64,000 nucleotides of DNA from Arcicella lustrica (GTDB lineage: Bacteria > Bacteroidota > Bacteroidia > Cytophagales > Spirosomataceae): assembly GCF_034930985.1 (NCBI RefSeq), contig NZ_JAYGIM010000008.1, positions 62,001-126,000 on the forward strand, in the 5' to 3' direction. Positions 9,261 through 19,271 of this stretch are shown here, in pieces. A program made the position numbers and the translations under genes. The stretch's first letter is position 1, and every line of letters starts with the position of its first letter. The notes under the pieces were generated by a model, which saw only the letters and a list, made by a program, of their open reading frames with translations, was not told the DNA's origin and did not search any database.

Positions 9261-9740
9261 CTATCTCATTCTGTCTGAAGATTTTACTAGCATTTCATCT
9301 CTACGGATAAAACGGTTTGCAATCATATTGGCTAACATCGCTACAACTGCGGCGGCAAATCCTGCACCATAATTCCCTTGCACTTCTGGTTCAAACATGG
9401 GTACGCCTACTTTGAATACTTGATAAAAACAAATACCTAAACTTATTGCAATCAATACTGAGTTAATTAAGCCCAAGGTCATTTGTAAAACTCTTTTTTT
9501 GTATTGTGTAATTGAAAAAATTGCAATACAAACAACGATAATTCCTAAAATACCAATAACAGCTGTACTGTCATTACTTACAATAGTATCTCCTTTTAAA
9601 TGCTCAAGACTAAAAGCTGTAAGACGTACTTTTTCATTTAAAGTAGCACTACTTTTTTCCCAAATAGGTAATGAAGCTGTTACTGCTGCCATTGCCACTG
9701 CAACAACAAGTAATAATAAGGTTTGAATTCTTTGAAGCAT
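9261..9740 (-). CDS. DUF4293 family membrane protein
   Basis: This is a 159-aa protein with four predicted membrane helices: residues ~5-25, then ~60-80 (VIGILGIIVVCIAIF), ~88-108 and ~120-140. It begins MLQRIQTLLLL, the typical start of the Bacteroidota-specific DUF4293 family, and has a short basic tail. The family has no known function. The ATG at 9740 is well placed. It converges on the ATP-grasp gene across a strong terminator and lies downstream of the unknown exported protein on the same strand. Confidence 0.8.
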   Translation of the reverse strand: MLQRIQTLLLLVVAVAMAAVTASLPIWEKSSATLNEKVRLTAFSLEHLKGDTIVSNDSTAVIGILGIIVVCIAIFSITQYKKRVLQMTLGLINSVLIAISLGICFYQVFKVGVPMFEPEVQGNYGAGFAAAVVAMLANMIANRFIRRDEMLVKSSDRMR

Positions 9741-9811
9741 CTTTGTATGTAATTCGTAAAATTTTAAATTTAATAAGGCAAAGTTCTAAAACTTTACGAA
9801 AGTACGCAAGA

Positions 9812-10702
9812 TTACAATTTCAAATCCGCATTTTTATAATATTCATATTCGACTCTAAGGAAAGGAACAGGCCTTTGATTTTCAAATTTCACCCAATCTG
9901 ACATGATTAAACGGTTTTTGGCATCGTAAAATAATTGTTGGCGACGTACCAACGCATTTTTCCAATACACTTTAAGTTCCGTCAATTTTCCAGTACTGTT
10001 ATAAATGGGAAAAAGCTTTTCGGTATGCCACATCGAAGACGAAGCTGAGCTATTATTAATATCATCTACTTCTAAAAACTGTGGAATTTTATCGGAATCA
10101 GAAGCATAATTCAAGTGTATTTTTTTGACAGTCACTCCTTCATTACTCTTTAATTTGCGCCTTTCTATTCGATTAAAAATGTCTGGACTTTCTTGCCAAC
10201 GAGATGATTTATCTTTTATCAAAAAATCAAAATCGTAATTCAAGATATTGTCTTCAAAATAAGTAACTAATTCTCTACTTTGATTAGGTTTTAAGCTACC
10301 ATCAATATCAAATTGTACATCGCCACTGCCTTTATTATTGTTGATTGGAATGATGCGGATAGTCTTTAAAAAAGCCACTGTAGAATCTAAGGTTGCCATA
10401 TTTTTCTTATACTTCGCTCCTATTCCTATCAAATGTCCTCTGTCGTAATTCATGATAATCACTGCATCTGCACCAACCAATTGAGCTTTTTGCTTGATTT
10501 GAATGATGGCATCGTTATAATCATTCCCATCGGTTTCAATCATTTGTGTTTTGAAATAAGGTTCTTTGATGGGCAATTCATGCAAGAAGAAAATATCCAC
10601 TTCATGCGTATGCGCTAAAGTCGGTACTTTTGTAAATACATTTTGAGCCGAAACTTTCCCACAAACATTCACTAAAATCAGTAGAGCGATTAGTTGTTTC
10701 AT
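9812..10702 (-). CDS. Exported protein of unknown function
   Basis: I chose the internal ATG at 10702. From there a clean signal peptide is read (MKQLIALLILVNVCGKVSAQ), whereas the upstream in-frame ATG at 10738 would add 12 residues ahead of it. The mature protein of ~275 aa shows no motif I recognise. The N-terminal half (EVDIFFLHELPIKEPYFKT...VGADAVIIMNYDRGHLIGIGAKYKKN) resembles small sheet domains that assess heavily folded exported proteins. The C-terminal half has repeated strand-like segments ending LRVEYEYYKNADLKL. It is probably periplasmic. It lies between DUF4293 and the carotenoid desaturase, all minus strand. Confidence 0.7.
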   Translation of the reverse strand: MKQLIALLILVNVCGKVSAQNVFTKVPTLAHTHEVDIFFLHELPIKEPYFKTQMIETDGNDYNDAIIQIKQKAQLVGADAVIIMNYDRGHLIGIGAKYKKNMATLDSTVAFLKTIRIIPINNNKGSGDVQFDIDGSLKPNQSRELVTYFEDNILNYDFDFLIKDKSSRWQESPDIFNRIERRKLKSNEGVTVKKIHLNYASDSDKIPQFLEVDDINNSSASSSMWHTEKLFPIYNSTGKLTELKVYWKNALVRRQQLFYDAKNRLIMSDWVKFENQRPVPFLRVEYEYYKNADLKL

Positions 10703-10771
10703 CGTTGTAATATTTAGTTTTTTAGCTAGACAAGCCATCGCCTAAAAACCCCTAAGGTTTCGTCTTATTAT

Positions 10772-12250
10772 TTAAATCTCAATATATTTACAGGCAATTT
10801 TTGCCGAAGAAATCGCCAAAGGGATTCCTCCTCCCGGATGTACGCTTCCGCCTACGAAGTATAAGTTTTTAATTTTAGACGAGAAATTGGCATGACGCAA
10901 AAAGGCGGCGTAACGATTATTCGACGAATTGCCATACAAAGCTCCTTGTGCCGACGAAGTTTTTGATTCAATCGTGCGTGGGTCGAGGATTTCTTCGCAT
11001 TCAATCAAATCACCAATATTTTCACCTAAAATTCTTGATACTTTCTGAATCACATTTTGGCGAGTATCCGCAATGATTTTATCCCAATTTTGTCCTTCGT
11101 TCGCTGGTGCGTTGATGAGTACAAACCAGTTTTCACAGCCTTCGGGTGCATCGTCTGGTTTTAGTTTTGAAGTAATGTTAATATACACTGTTGGGTCTTG
11201 GCAAATGGTTTTTTCTTGAAACATCGTGTTAAATTCTTGCTGATAATCATCACTAAAGAAAATATTATGCAAACCCAGTTCAGCAAATTGCTTTTTAATT
11301 CCCCAATAAAAAATCACGCCTGAACTACTTTTAGGTTGATTCAGCAAACGGTCTGGATGTTTTTGATTGGGCATCAATTTCCGATAAGTAGGTGTTACGT
11401 CCATGTTGGAAACTACCACATCATAAGCTTTGCTGATATTTTTCTCCGAAATATTACTATAACGAATCCCCGAAACTTTGTCTTTTTCTACCAAAATTTC
11501 CTCTACTTTACTTTCATAGAAAAACTGTACGCCCAAATCTTCCGCCAATTTCACCAAAGAATTGGTAATAGAAACCATGCCTTTTTTCGGAAAAAATGCA
11601 CCGATATTATACTCCAAATGCGGAATGATATTCAAAGTGGCAGGCGTTTGGTAAGGGTCTGAACCATTATAAGTAGCGTAACGATTGAAGAGTTGAACGA
11701 TTTTTGGGTTTTTAAATAGCTTTTCGTTGGCATCGTTCATCGTTCCGAAAATACCAAGTTTGGGTAAATTCAAATATCCTTTTAGGGCTTTGGCGGATGT
11801 CCAAGTAGAAAGTTTATGCAAAGAATCTTGTAAAAACAGTCCGTCGAGTACTTCATATTTAAAAGCACTGTCTTTCAAAAAGTCAAGAATTTTCTGAGCT
11901 GGCTCGCCCGTAACGTCTTCTACTTCTTTGGCAAAGCGTTCATTTTCAGCCCAAGCGGTGAGTTTTGTAGCATCTTCCCAAAAATAATGACAAATATCTG
12001 GCAACTTTGTGTACTCGAAATATTCTTTGGGATTTTTGCCCACTAATTCAAAAAGTTCTACTACTAAATTGGGCAAAGTAAACAGCGAAGGCCCAGCATC
12101 AAAACGATAACCATTCAAGTCAAAACTGCTTAATTTGCCTCCAGCGTAGGAATTTGCCTCAAAAACTGATACTTCAAAGCCTTTATGAGCCAAGCGAATG
12201 GCTGTTGAAATTCCTCCGATACCTGCACCGATGATTGCTACTTTTTTCAT
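10772..12250 (-). CDS. Phytoene/carotenoid desaturase family (CrtI/CrtD type)
   Basis: This is an FAD-dependent desaturase that introduces double bonds into carotenoid precursors at the membrane. The dinucleotide-binding motif GAGIGGISTAIRLAHKG is at residues ~8-24, followed by AGGKLSSFDLNGYRFDAGPS, typical of CrtI-like enzymes. The C-terminal FAD signature FVGGSVHPGGGIPLAISSAK is near ~465-485. Length (492 aa) is as expected. It could be phytoene desaturase (CrtI) or the related hydroxycarotenoid 3,4-desaturase (CrtD), and the sequence alone does not separate them. No crtB or cyclase gene is adjacent, so the rest of the pathway must lie elsewhere. It is divergent from aspS. Confidence 0.88.
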   Translation of the reverse strand: MKKVAIIGAGIGGISTAIRLAHKGFEVSVFEANSYAGGKLSSFDLNGYRFDAGPSLFTLPNLVVELFELVGKNPKEYFEYTKLPDICHYFWEDATKLTAWAENERFAKEVEDVTGEPAQKILDFLKDSAFKYEVLDGLFLQDSLHKLSTWTSAKALKGYLNLPKLGIFGTMNDANEKLFKNPKIVQLFNRYATYNGSDPYQTPATLNIIPHLEYNIGAFFPKKGMVSITNSLVKLAEDLGVQFFYESKVEEILVEKDKVSGIRYSNISEKNISKAYDVVVSNMDVTPTYRKLMPNQKHPDRLLNQPKSSSGVIFYWGIKKQFAELGLHNIFFSDDYQQEFNTMFQEKTICQDPTVYINITSKLKPDDAPEGCENWFVLINAPANEGQNWDKIIADTRQNVIQKVSRILGENIGDLIECEEILDPRTIESKTSSAQGALYGNSSNNRYAAFLRHANFSSKIKNLYFVGGSVHPGGGIPLAISSAKIACKYIEI

Positions 12251-12261
12251 AAATCAGTACC

Positions 12262-12278
12262 ACGATTTTCCAAATCGT
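12262..12278. promoter_or_regulatory. Small dyad just upstream of the desaturase gene
   Basis: ACGATTT (12262-12268) and AAATCGT (12272-12278) form a perfect 7-bp inverted repeat with a 3-nt spacer, 12 bp before the ATG of the desaturase. It could be an operator or a leader hairpin; there is no direct evidence for either. Confidence 0.35.
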
Positions 12279-12376
12279 ACTTATAAATATTTATTTTCTT
12301 CAATCAGTTTTATTAATCTTTATATAATTAGCAATCTTTAAACCAGTCAAATAGTTTTCAAAACGTCTAATTTCTG

Positions 12377-12384
12377 TAATTTTG
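12377..12384 (+). promoter_or_regulatory. Candidate -7 element for aspS
   Basis: TAATTTTG matches the Bacteroidota TAnnTTTG motif 98 bp upstream of the aspS start. A TTTTC sequence lies near the -33 position (12354-12358) in place of TTTG. Confidence 0.45.
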
Positions 12385-12481
12385 CAAAAAATAAAAACTT
12401 ACCACAAGTTTCTGCCTTTCTGGAATTGGAAAATTCCTATTGATTTTCGCAACAAAAGCCTGTGGCAGGATATAATTCTTT

Positions 12482-14245
12482 ATGCTCAGAACACACAATA
12501 ATGGCGAACTCCGCCTCACTAATGTAAACCAAACCGTTACCCTCTGCGGATGGGTACAAAAAACACGTGACAAAGGTGGCATGATTTGGATTGACCTCCG
12601 TGACCGCTACGGAATTACGCAGTTGATGCTTGAAGAAGGCAAAACGCCTAAAGAAGTGTTGGATTTAGCTCGTACTTTCGGTCGTGAGTTTGTTATTTCG
12701 GCTACTGGATTAGTCGTAGAACGTCTTTCTAAAAATGATAAAATTCCTACTGGAGATGTTGAAGTAAAAGTTACTTCTTTGGAAGTATTGAACCCAGCCA
12801 AATTACCTCCGTTTTTGATTGAAGACGATACCGATGGTGGCGATGATATTCGTATGAAGTATCGTTACTTAGACTTGCGTCGTAATCCTGTAAGAGCCAA
12901 CTTACAGTTGCGTCACCAAGTAGCTCGCTTTACAAGAGATTATCTCGACAGACAAGATTTTATAGAAGTAGAAACGCCAGTGTTGATTAAATCGACACCA
13001 GAAGGAGCAAGAGATTTTGTTGTGCCTTCAAGAATGAATCCGGGCGAATTTTACGCTTTACCACAATCTCCACAAACATTCAAGCAATTATTGATGGTTT
13101 CGGGTTTCGACCGTTACTATCAAATTGTAAAATGTTTCCGTGACGAAGATTTACGTGCTGACCGTCAGCCTGAATTTACGCAGATTGACTGCGAAATGTC
13201 GTTTATCGAACAAGAAGACGTATTGAATATGTTTGAAGGTTTGATTCGTCATTTATTCTTGAACGTAAAAAATATGGAATTGGGCGAAGTATCACGTATG
13301 ACTTACGCACACGCCATGAAATATTATGGTTCAGACAAACCAGATATTCGTTTTGATATGAAGTTTGTAGAATTGAAAAGCGAAGAAATTGACTTGACTT
13401 CGGGTAAAAACTTTGTAGTTTTCGATTCAGCCGATACCGTAGTGGGTATCAATGCAAAAGGTTGTGCAGAATATACTCGTAAGCAAGTGGACGAATTAAC
13501 TGATTTTGTGAAACGTCCACAAATTGGGGCAAAAGGTTTAATTTACCTTCGTTACTATGCCGACGGTACTTTAAAATCTTCAGTAGATAAATTCTATTCA
13601 GAAGAAGATTTGAAGAAATGGGCTGAAGCCTTCGGAGCAGAAAAAGGAGATTTAATCTTGATTCTTTCTGGAAATGGCGATAAAGTACGTAAACAATTGA
13701 ACGAATTACGCCTTGAAATGGGTAATCATTTAGGTTTGCGTGACCCTAAAAAATATGCTGCACACTGGGTTATCGACTTCCCTTTATTGGAGTACGGCGA
13801 AGAGGAAAACCGTTGGTTTGCGATGCACCACCCATTCACAAGTCCGAAACCAGAAGATTTGAAATATTTGGAAACAGGAGAATTAGGAAAAATTCGTGCA
13901 AACGCTTACGACTTAGTTATCAACGGTGTTGAAGTAGGCGGTGGTTCAATTCGTATTTTCCAAAAGGAACTACAAGCAAAAATGTTTGAAGTACTTGGAT
14001 TCTCTGACGAAGAAGCAAAACACCAATTTGGTTTCTTGATGGATGCTTTTGAATACGGAGCTCCTCCACATGGTGGTTTAGCATTCGGTTTCGACCGTCT
14101 TTGTTCATTATTCGGTGGTTCAGATTCAATCCGTGATTTCATCGCCTTCCCGAAAAACAATTCGGGACGTGATATCATGATTGATTCACCTTCAACAATC
14201 GACCAAAAACAAATGGATGAATTAAAAATCCGTACTGTGGTTTAG
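12482..14245 (+). CDS. aspS: Aspartyl-tRNA synthetase
   Basis: This class II aminoacyl-tRNA synthetase charges tRNA-Asp. The N-terminal OB fold (residues ~1-105, VTLCGWVQKTRDKGGMIWIDLRDRYG) binds the anticodon. The catalytic core shows motif 2 (CFRDEDLRADRQPEFTQID) and motif 3 (GGLAFGFDRL), with the bacterial GAD insertion between them (~290-430). Length (587 aa) is the usual bacterial size. Whether it is discriminating or also charges tRNA-Asn was not resolved. The gene is on its own strand with a hairpin terminator shortly after the stop. Confidence 0.97.
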   Translation: MLRTHNNGELRLTNVNQTVTLCGWVQKTRDKGGMIWIDLRDRYGITQLMLEEGKTPKEVLDLARTFGREFVISATGLVVERLSKNDKIPTGDVEVKVTSLEVLNPAKLPPFLIEDDTDGGDDIRMKYRYLDLRRNPVRANLQLRHQVARFTRDYLDRQDFIEVETPVLIKSTPEGARDFVVPSRMNPGEFYALPQSPQTFKQLLMVSGFDRYYQIVKCFRDEDLRADRQPEFTQIDCEMSFIEQEDVLNMFEGLIRHLFLNVKNMELGEVSRMTYAHAMKYYGSDKPDIRFDMKFVELKSEEIDLTSGKNFVVFDSADTVVGINAKGCAEYTRKQVDELTDFVKRPQIGAKGLIYLRYYADGTLKSSVDKFYSEEDLKKWAEAFGAEKGDLILILSGNGDKVRKQLNELRLEMGNHLGLRDPKKYAAHWVIDFPLLEYGEEENRWFAMHHPFTSPKPEDLKYLETGELGKIRANAYDLVINGVEVGGGSIRIFQKELQAKMFEVLGFSDEEAKHQFGFLMDAFEYGAPPHGGLAFGFDRLCSLFGGSDSIRDFIAFPKNNSGRDIMIDSPSTIDQKQMDELKIRTVV

Positions 14246-14282
14246 TATTCACATATCCACAAGTTGTTATAAAATTATTCCT

Positions 14283-14318
14283 AACAGTAGTAAGCTCAGG
14301 TTTGCTACTGTTTTTTTT
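14283..14318 (+). terminator. Intrinsic terminator of aspS
   Basis: AACAGTAG (14283-14290) pairs with CTACTGTT, followed by a run of eight Ts (14311-14318). It lies 38 bp after the aspS stop. The rest of the gap to 14541 is very AT-rich with no clear feature. Confidence 0.8.
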
Positions 14319-14541
14319 GTCCTTGTTTTACAGATGGTTTTACACTTAACTTCCATTTCACAGTGATTCAGAATAACTTACCTTTATTTTATAAAAATTA
14401 TTATATTTTTTACTCGTAATATATAAAATAAGATTAAATTCATATAACCATTTTGTATATCATACTCTGATAAAAAATATACGCTCTATTAACCATCATT
14501 TATAAATTATTCTCTTCAAATTTATTTCTCTGGACAAATAC

Positions 14542-15678
14542 ATGAATAAGAATTTCTTAATACCAATTGGTTATTTCTTTATTTTCTCTGTAATGCTATT
14601 CGGGTTATATGCTTGCATTGATCCATATACAGTTTCTTTTAATCAAGAAAATAAAATACTGGTTGTAGAGGGAATGCTTACCAATGACACCGAAAACCCA
14701 GATACTATCAAATTTAAGCACTCTATTTATAAGAACGGAAACATTCGTACAGAGCATGCCACTACTTTTGATGTTTACTTTTTTTTACTTAATTCCAAAC
14801 AAAAGATAGCATTGACAGAAACTGGAGCAGGGATTTTTGTGCCTCCCATAAATTTCGTAATTGACCCATCTGAAAAATACACGCTAAATTTCACGATATA
14901 TGATGCTGAAAAAGGGTCACAAACTTATCAATCAACTCCACAGCAAGTATCTATTACCACACCAATCCTAAGTGTTCATGATAGTTTTAATCCTCAAAGT
15001 CAGCTATCAGAAGACGGCAAAAAGTTTGTCTCTGCCAACGATGTTTTTATAGATTTTCAAGACCCTCCTTCCCAAAAAAATTATTACTTATGGCGTTATA
15101 TCCACTTTGAAAAACTTGAAGTATGTGCTACCTGTAACTACGGTGTTTATAATTTTTATACAGAAAGCTGTGTTCCAGCTACAGGAGTAGTGTATTATGA
15201 CTATAACTGTAGAAACACTTGTTATGCCATTATAAAAGGTAAAAAAATAAATGTATCATCAGATTTGGCATCAGATGGTCGCTTAGTAACTGGTCGCCGT
15301 GTAGCACAAATACCATATTATTATGCTAATGGCTGTTTAGTGGAAATCCAACAGATGTCTATTTCTCCTGATGCTTATAGTTTTTATAAGAATCTTGAAT
15401 CGCAGACACAAACCAGTGGCGGTCTTGCTGATACTCCTCCTACAGCAATCGTAGGCAATATTAGTAATATCACCAATCCTGATGAAAAAGTGATAGGTTT
15501 TTTTAACGTTGTTAATATTGAAAAAAAACGTCATTGGGTAGATAGGGCAACTGCTACAGGAGAGCGAACTGATATTTTAGGACATGTAATTGTGCGAGAT
15601 CCAAGTCCAATGGCTCCCTTAGCCACTTGCAAAAAAAGTGCAACACGTACTCCTTTTAAACCTGAAGGCTGGCAATAA
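14542..15678 (+). CDS. DUF4249 family lipoprotein, partner of TonB receptor
   Basis: A lipoprotein signal ends at Cys25 (LFGLYAC). The mature protein is a 350-residue beta-rich DUF4249 protein; ENKILVVEGMLTND is the typical first strand pair and the end ...TPFKPEGWQ fits the family. It has a cysteine-rich middle (CATC, SC, NCRNTC; residues ~194-233) that may form disulfides. DUF4249 proteins are usually encoded next to a TonB-dependent receptor, as here (11 bp to the next ATG), and by analogy with SusD may act as surface lids. The substrate is unknown. Inference of outer-membrane placement rests on the lipobox and the neighbour. Confidence 0.85.
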   Translation: MNKNFLIPIGYFFIFSVMLFGLYACIDPYTVSFNQENKILVVEGMLTNDTENPDTIKFKHSIYKNGNIRTEHATTFDVYFFLLNSKQKIALTETGAGIFVPPINFVIDPSEKYTLNFTIYDAEKGSQTYQSTPQQVSITTPILSVHDSFNPQSQLSEDGKKFVSANDVFIDFQDPPSQKNYYLWRYIHFEKLEVCATCNYGVYNFYTESCVPATGVVYYDYNCRNTCYAIIKGKKINVSSDLASDGRLVTGRRVAQIPYYYANGCLVEIQQMSISPDAYSFYKNLESQTQTSGGLADTPPTAIVGNISNITNPDEKVIGFFNVVNIEKKRHWVDRATATGERTDILGHVIVRDPSPMAPLATCKKSATRTPFKPEGWQ

Positions 15679-15689
15679 CCTCCAAATTG

Positions 15690-18098
15690 ATGAAAACTAT
15701 CATTTTACTATTAATCTCAATACTATTTTTATTACACTTCAGCAGCTTTTCACAAGGAGCTGACAAACAGCATTTTGTAACGATTAAAGTAATAGTGAGA
15801 GACTCAAGTGATAATAGTCTTTTGAAAGATGCTGTTGTAAGGGTTGACTTTCAAAAAGTCTATTCCTCTTCAGACAGTACAGGAATACACACTTTATTCC
15901 TACGCAAAGGCACTTATGCACTTTCAGTAAGTCATTTAGGATATAGGACTTTTAATCTAAAGTTATTTGTAAACAACAAAAACATCAACTTGAATGTCAA
16001 ATTAGTTAATGTAGCACGGGAATTAGATGAAGTAGTTGTGAATAGTCAAGGAGGAAATAGTAATGTAGTCAGACCATTATTAGGAGTAAATCCGTTGAGT
16101 ATGAAGATGATTAAGAGAATCCCTGCAATGATGGGAGAAACTGATGTTCTTCGTGGTTTGCAAATGCTTCCGGGAGTTACTTCTGTTGGAGAAGCTGCCA
16201 ATGGCGTTAATATTAGAGGAGGAACAACCGACCAAAATCTTATTCTTCTAGACGATACGCCTATTTTCAATCCGACTCACCTTTTTGGTTTGTTCTCGAT
16301 TTTCCCACCAGACGCAATTACTGGGCTGGATTTATACAAAGGAGGTATTCCTGCCAGATTTGGTGGAAGGGCATCATCGGTGGTTGATATTTATATGATT
16401 AATCCCTCTTTAGAAAAATTTAAAATGACTGGAGGAATTAGTCTGGTTTCTAACAGATTGACGATAGAACAACCTTTGATAAAAGACAAATTGGGCATTA
16501 TGGTTTCGGGAAGAGCCTCCTTCAATGATTTTCTATTTAAATTAGGTCCTCCTAGATTGGAGAACATTAAGGCAAATTTTTATGACCTTGCTACAAAAAT
16601 CTATTATAAAATTAATACTAAAAATACTTTATCATTATCAGGATACTTGAGTAAAGATTTTTTTCAAACCGATTTGTTAGGCACAATTGGCAACGTTAAT
16701 GCAACATCAACACAATATGATTACCGTACTGTTAATTCTTCCCTTAAATGGTTTCATGCTTTCAATTCAAAACTAAATCTTCAGACTGTTGCGGTTTATA
16801 CTCATTACCAACCTCAAACTTTATTGCCAGAACTCAATAGCAATAATAAAGTGTCTATAGCATCTGGAATTCGCTATAATCAGATAAAATCTAGTTTAAG
16901 TTACAATACAGAAGAACATAAAATAGAAATGGGTATCAGTACTATTTTATACGATATTAATCCAGGTACTTTAAATCCCGGAACTTCAAAAAGTGTTAAC
17001 TTCAAATCTGCTCCAGCAGAAAAAAGTATAGAATCTGGTATTTATGTAGAAGATGAGTATACACTGAGTAAACGATTCAACTTATCTTTCGGGCTTCGCT
17101 ATTCACAATACTGGACAATGGGACCTTCTACCGTCAGATATTATGACCCATCACTACCAAAATCTGATTTTAGTGTAATTGATTCAACGGTTTACCAATC
17201 AGGACAATCTTCAGCTAAATACGGAGGTTTTGAACCACGACTTGCTTTGAAGTATTCACTTAATGAAGTGAGTTCTATTAAGTTTGGATATAGTTTAATG
17301 AGACAATATTTACAAGTAGTGTCCAATACAACAACACCCTTGCCTACTTCACGCTGGGCAACCAGTAATAAATATATTAAACCTCAAGTAAGTCAATTGT
17401 TCTCTGTGGGCTACTTTAAAAATTCTAAGGATAATGTTTACGAATTTTCTTTAGAGGCTTATCAGCGTACTACCGAAAATATCATAGATTTTAAACCTGG
17501 GGCTGATTTCTTATTCCAGCCTTATATTGAAACCCAAACATTACAAGGAAAGGGCAATGCTTACGGTATTGAGTTGATGTTGAGTAAGAAAAAGGGAGCA
17601 GCTACTGGTTGGATAAATTATACCTATTCAAGAGCTTTAAATCAAATAAAAGTAGGCGACCGATTTGAAGAGCAAATCAATAATGGAAAGTGGTATGCAA
17701 CAAATTTTGATAGACCTCATAGCCTTAATGCTACCATTAGTGTTGCCCAAGGAAAGCATCACGAATTTGGATTTACTTTTGTCTATAATACTGGGCGACC
17801 TTTTACTGTTCCCGACGGTTTTGTGATGTACAATGACGTAAAATATCCTTTTTACAGAGATAGAAATAATGATAGAATCAAAGATTATCATCGCTTAGAC
17901 TTTTCATGGACTATCCACAATCCAACTTTAAACAAAAAATATTGGGAAGGGTCTTGGACTTTTACGGTTTATAATATTTATGCTAGAGCGAATGCTTACT
18001 CTGTATATTTAAGGAGTGAAAATGGGCTAAGAGCCTATCAATTAACTATTTTTGGCTCTGCAATTCCTTCATTGACGTACAATTTTAAATTTATATAG
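15690..18098 (+). CDS. TonB-dependent receptor with carboxypeptidase-like N-terminal domain
   Basis: This is an 802-aa outer-membrane importer. The open frame begins with TTG at 15687, but the ATG at 15690 is the better start (MKTIILLLISILFLLHFSSFSQG signal). A carboxypeptidase-D regulatory-like domain (~30-115, VIVRDSSDNSLLKDAVVRVDF) precedes the plug domain (MGETDVLRGLQMLPGVTSVGEAANGVNIRGGTTDQNLILLDDTPIFN). The remainder is a beta-barrel ending in aromatic-rich strands (IPSLTYNFKFI). Translationally close to the DUF4249 gene, so the two almost certainly form one transport unit energised by TonB. The ligand cannot be predicted; there is no enzyme gene in the unit. Confidence 0.92.
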   Translation: MKTIILLLISILFLLHFSSFSQGADKQHFVTIKVIVRDSSDNSLLKDAVVRVDFQKVYSSSDSTGIHTLFLRKGTYALSVSHLGYRTFNLKLFVNNKNINLNVKLVNVARELDEVVVNSQGGNSNVVRPLLGVNPLSMKMIKRIPAMMGETDVLRGLQMLPGVTSVGEAANGVNIRGGTTDQNLILLDDTPIFNPTHLFGLFSIFPPDAITGLDLYKGGIPARFGGRASSVVDIYMINPSLEKFKMTGGISLVSNRLTIEQPLIKDKLGIMVSGRASFNDFLFKLGPPRLENIKANFYDLATKIYYKINTKNTLSLSGYLSKDFFQTDLLGTIGNVNATSTQYDYRTVNSSLKWFHAFNSKLNLQTVAVYTHYQPQTLLPELNSNNKVSIASGIRYNQIKSSLSYNTEEHKIEMGISTILYDINPGTLNPGTSKSVNFKSAPAEKSIESGIYVEDEYTLSKRFNLSFGLRYSQYWTMGPSTVRYYDPSLPKSDFSVIDSTVYQSGQSSAKYGGFEPRLALKYSLNEVSSIKFGYSLMRQYLQVVSNTTTPLPTSRWATSNKYIKPQVSQLFSVGYFKNSKDNVYEFSLEAYQRTTENIIDFKPGADFLFQPYIETQTLQGKGNAYGIELMLSKKKGAATGWINYTYSRALNQIKVGDRFEEQINNGKWYATNFDRPHSLNATISVAQGKHHEFGFTFVYNTGRPFTVPDGFVMYNDVKYPFYRDRNNDRIKDYHRLDFSWTIHNPTLNKKYWEGSWTFTVYNIYARANAYSVYLRSENGLRAYQLTIFGSAIPSLTYNFKFI

Positions 18099-18234
18099 AA
18101 GTACTTCATTAAACAATCAACAAATGTAATGATGCTTAAAAAAGCTATTTAAACCTTGAAAATATTGTCAAATAATACTTCCTAATAAGGAAAAAATCTA
18201 CGTTTTAGCGTGAAGCAAGAATAAACAGCTTCTT

Positions 18235-19260
18235 TCAAGACTTGTTGCCTTTTTCATACATTATCTGCAAAAGTAACCAAACCAACAAGATATAAATTAT
18301 CACAATTATCGAACACACATTTCTCCATTGATTCGTTCCGACAATATCTTCAATAAAAAAGATAATCATTCCTGAAAGTAAAGAAATCATACTTAACAGC
18401 ACAACGGTTTGTAGTTCTGAAAAACCAGCATAAACCAAATGGTGAGTGAGATGGTCTTTTCCGCCAACGAATGGAGAAATGCCTTGTTGCATTCTAAAAA
18501 AAATAACAGTTGAAGTATCAATCAAAGGAATAATAAAAGACAAAATTGGTATTAAAAATTGTTTTCCCTGAAAACCTTCTACTCCCGTTTCTCTAAAATT
18601 CCAAAAGTACTGAATACTAATCCAAGCCAAAAATGCTCCTAAAAACTGGCTTCCTGAATCGCCCATGTACATTTTAGCAGGTTGCCAATTGAAAAATAAA
18701 AAACTAATCAATCCCCCCATGATACAAGCTATGTAAAAATTTAGCTCTAAACTCGATTCTTCAGGTCGTATGATTAAAGCAATCCACAATATTATCAAAA
18801 CCGTTGAAGCCAAAATACCATCCATATTATCAAGCATATTAATGGCATTCATCAAACCAATTATCCAGAAAAAAGTAAAAACAGTATTTACAATATTGCT
18901 TTCAACCAAATGAATAGTATGTTCATTGCCAATTAATAAAGCCACAGAAGATTGTCCAAGTAATTTAAAAAAGGGAGAAAGAACAAAATAATCATCAATC
19001 AATCCAAAACCAAAGGCAATACTCAGCGGAAGTAAAAGTGAAATCGTCGGATGGCTTGAGTATAAGAATGCAATCAAAAACACAAGGTAAAATGATATTC
19101 CACCAAGCGTTGGTTTCTTGGAAATATTCCAGCGTATTTGAAGTTTTGATTTTTGAGGGGCTTGAAATGTAAGATATTTCAACAAAGTATTATTCAATAC
19201 TAATGAAAAAATCAGGAAAAAGACTCCTAATACAATCAATGGTTCGTAGCTAGTGTTCAT
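18235..19260 (-). CDS. MraY/WecA family undecaprenyl-phosphate sugar-1-phosphate transferase
   Basis: This 341-aa polytopic membrane protein has about ten hydrophobic segments. The family motifs are present: the Mg-binding DDYF loop (GFGLIDDYFVLSP), NMLDNMDGI, MGDSGSQFLG and a His-rich cytoplasmic loop GGKDHLTHHLVYAG. Such enzymes transfer a UDP-HexNAc sugar phosphate onto undecaprenyl phosphate and so start the synthesis of O-antigen or exopolysaccharide repeat units at the inner membrane. The sugar specificity is unknown. It follows the epimerase gene by 11 bp on the minus strand, so the two are likely co-transcribed and belong to the polysaccharide cluster. Confidence 0.87.
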   Translation of the reverse strand: MNTSYEPLIVLGVFFLIFSLVLNNTLLKYLTFQAPQKSKLQIRWNISKKPTLGGISFYLVFLIAFLYSSHPTISLLLPLSIAFGFGLIDDYFVLSPFFKLLGQSSVALLIGNEHTIHLVESNIVNTVFTFFWIIGLMNAINMLDNMDGILASTVLIILWIALIIRPEESSLELNFYIACIMGGLISFLFFNWQPAKMYMGDSGSQFLGAFLAWISIQYFWNFRETGVEGFQGKQFLIPILSFIIPLIDTSTVIFFRMQQGISPFVGGKDHLTHHLVYAGFSELQTVVLLSMISLLSGMIIFFIEDIVGTNQWRNVCSIIVIIYILLVWLLLQIMYEKGNKS

Positions 19261-19271
19261 AGAGATAAATT

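Noticed and set aside
12367..12582. 71-aa minus-strand open frame across the aspS start
   Set aside because: Shadow of the conserved aspS N-terminus and its promoter region.
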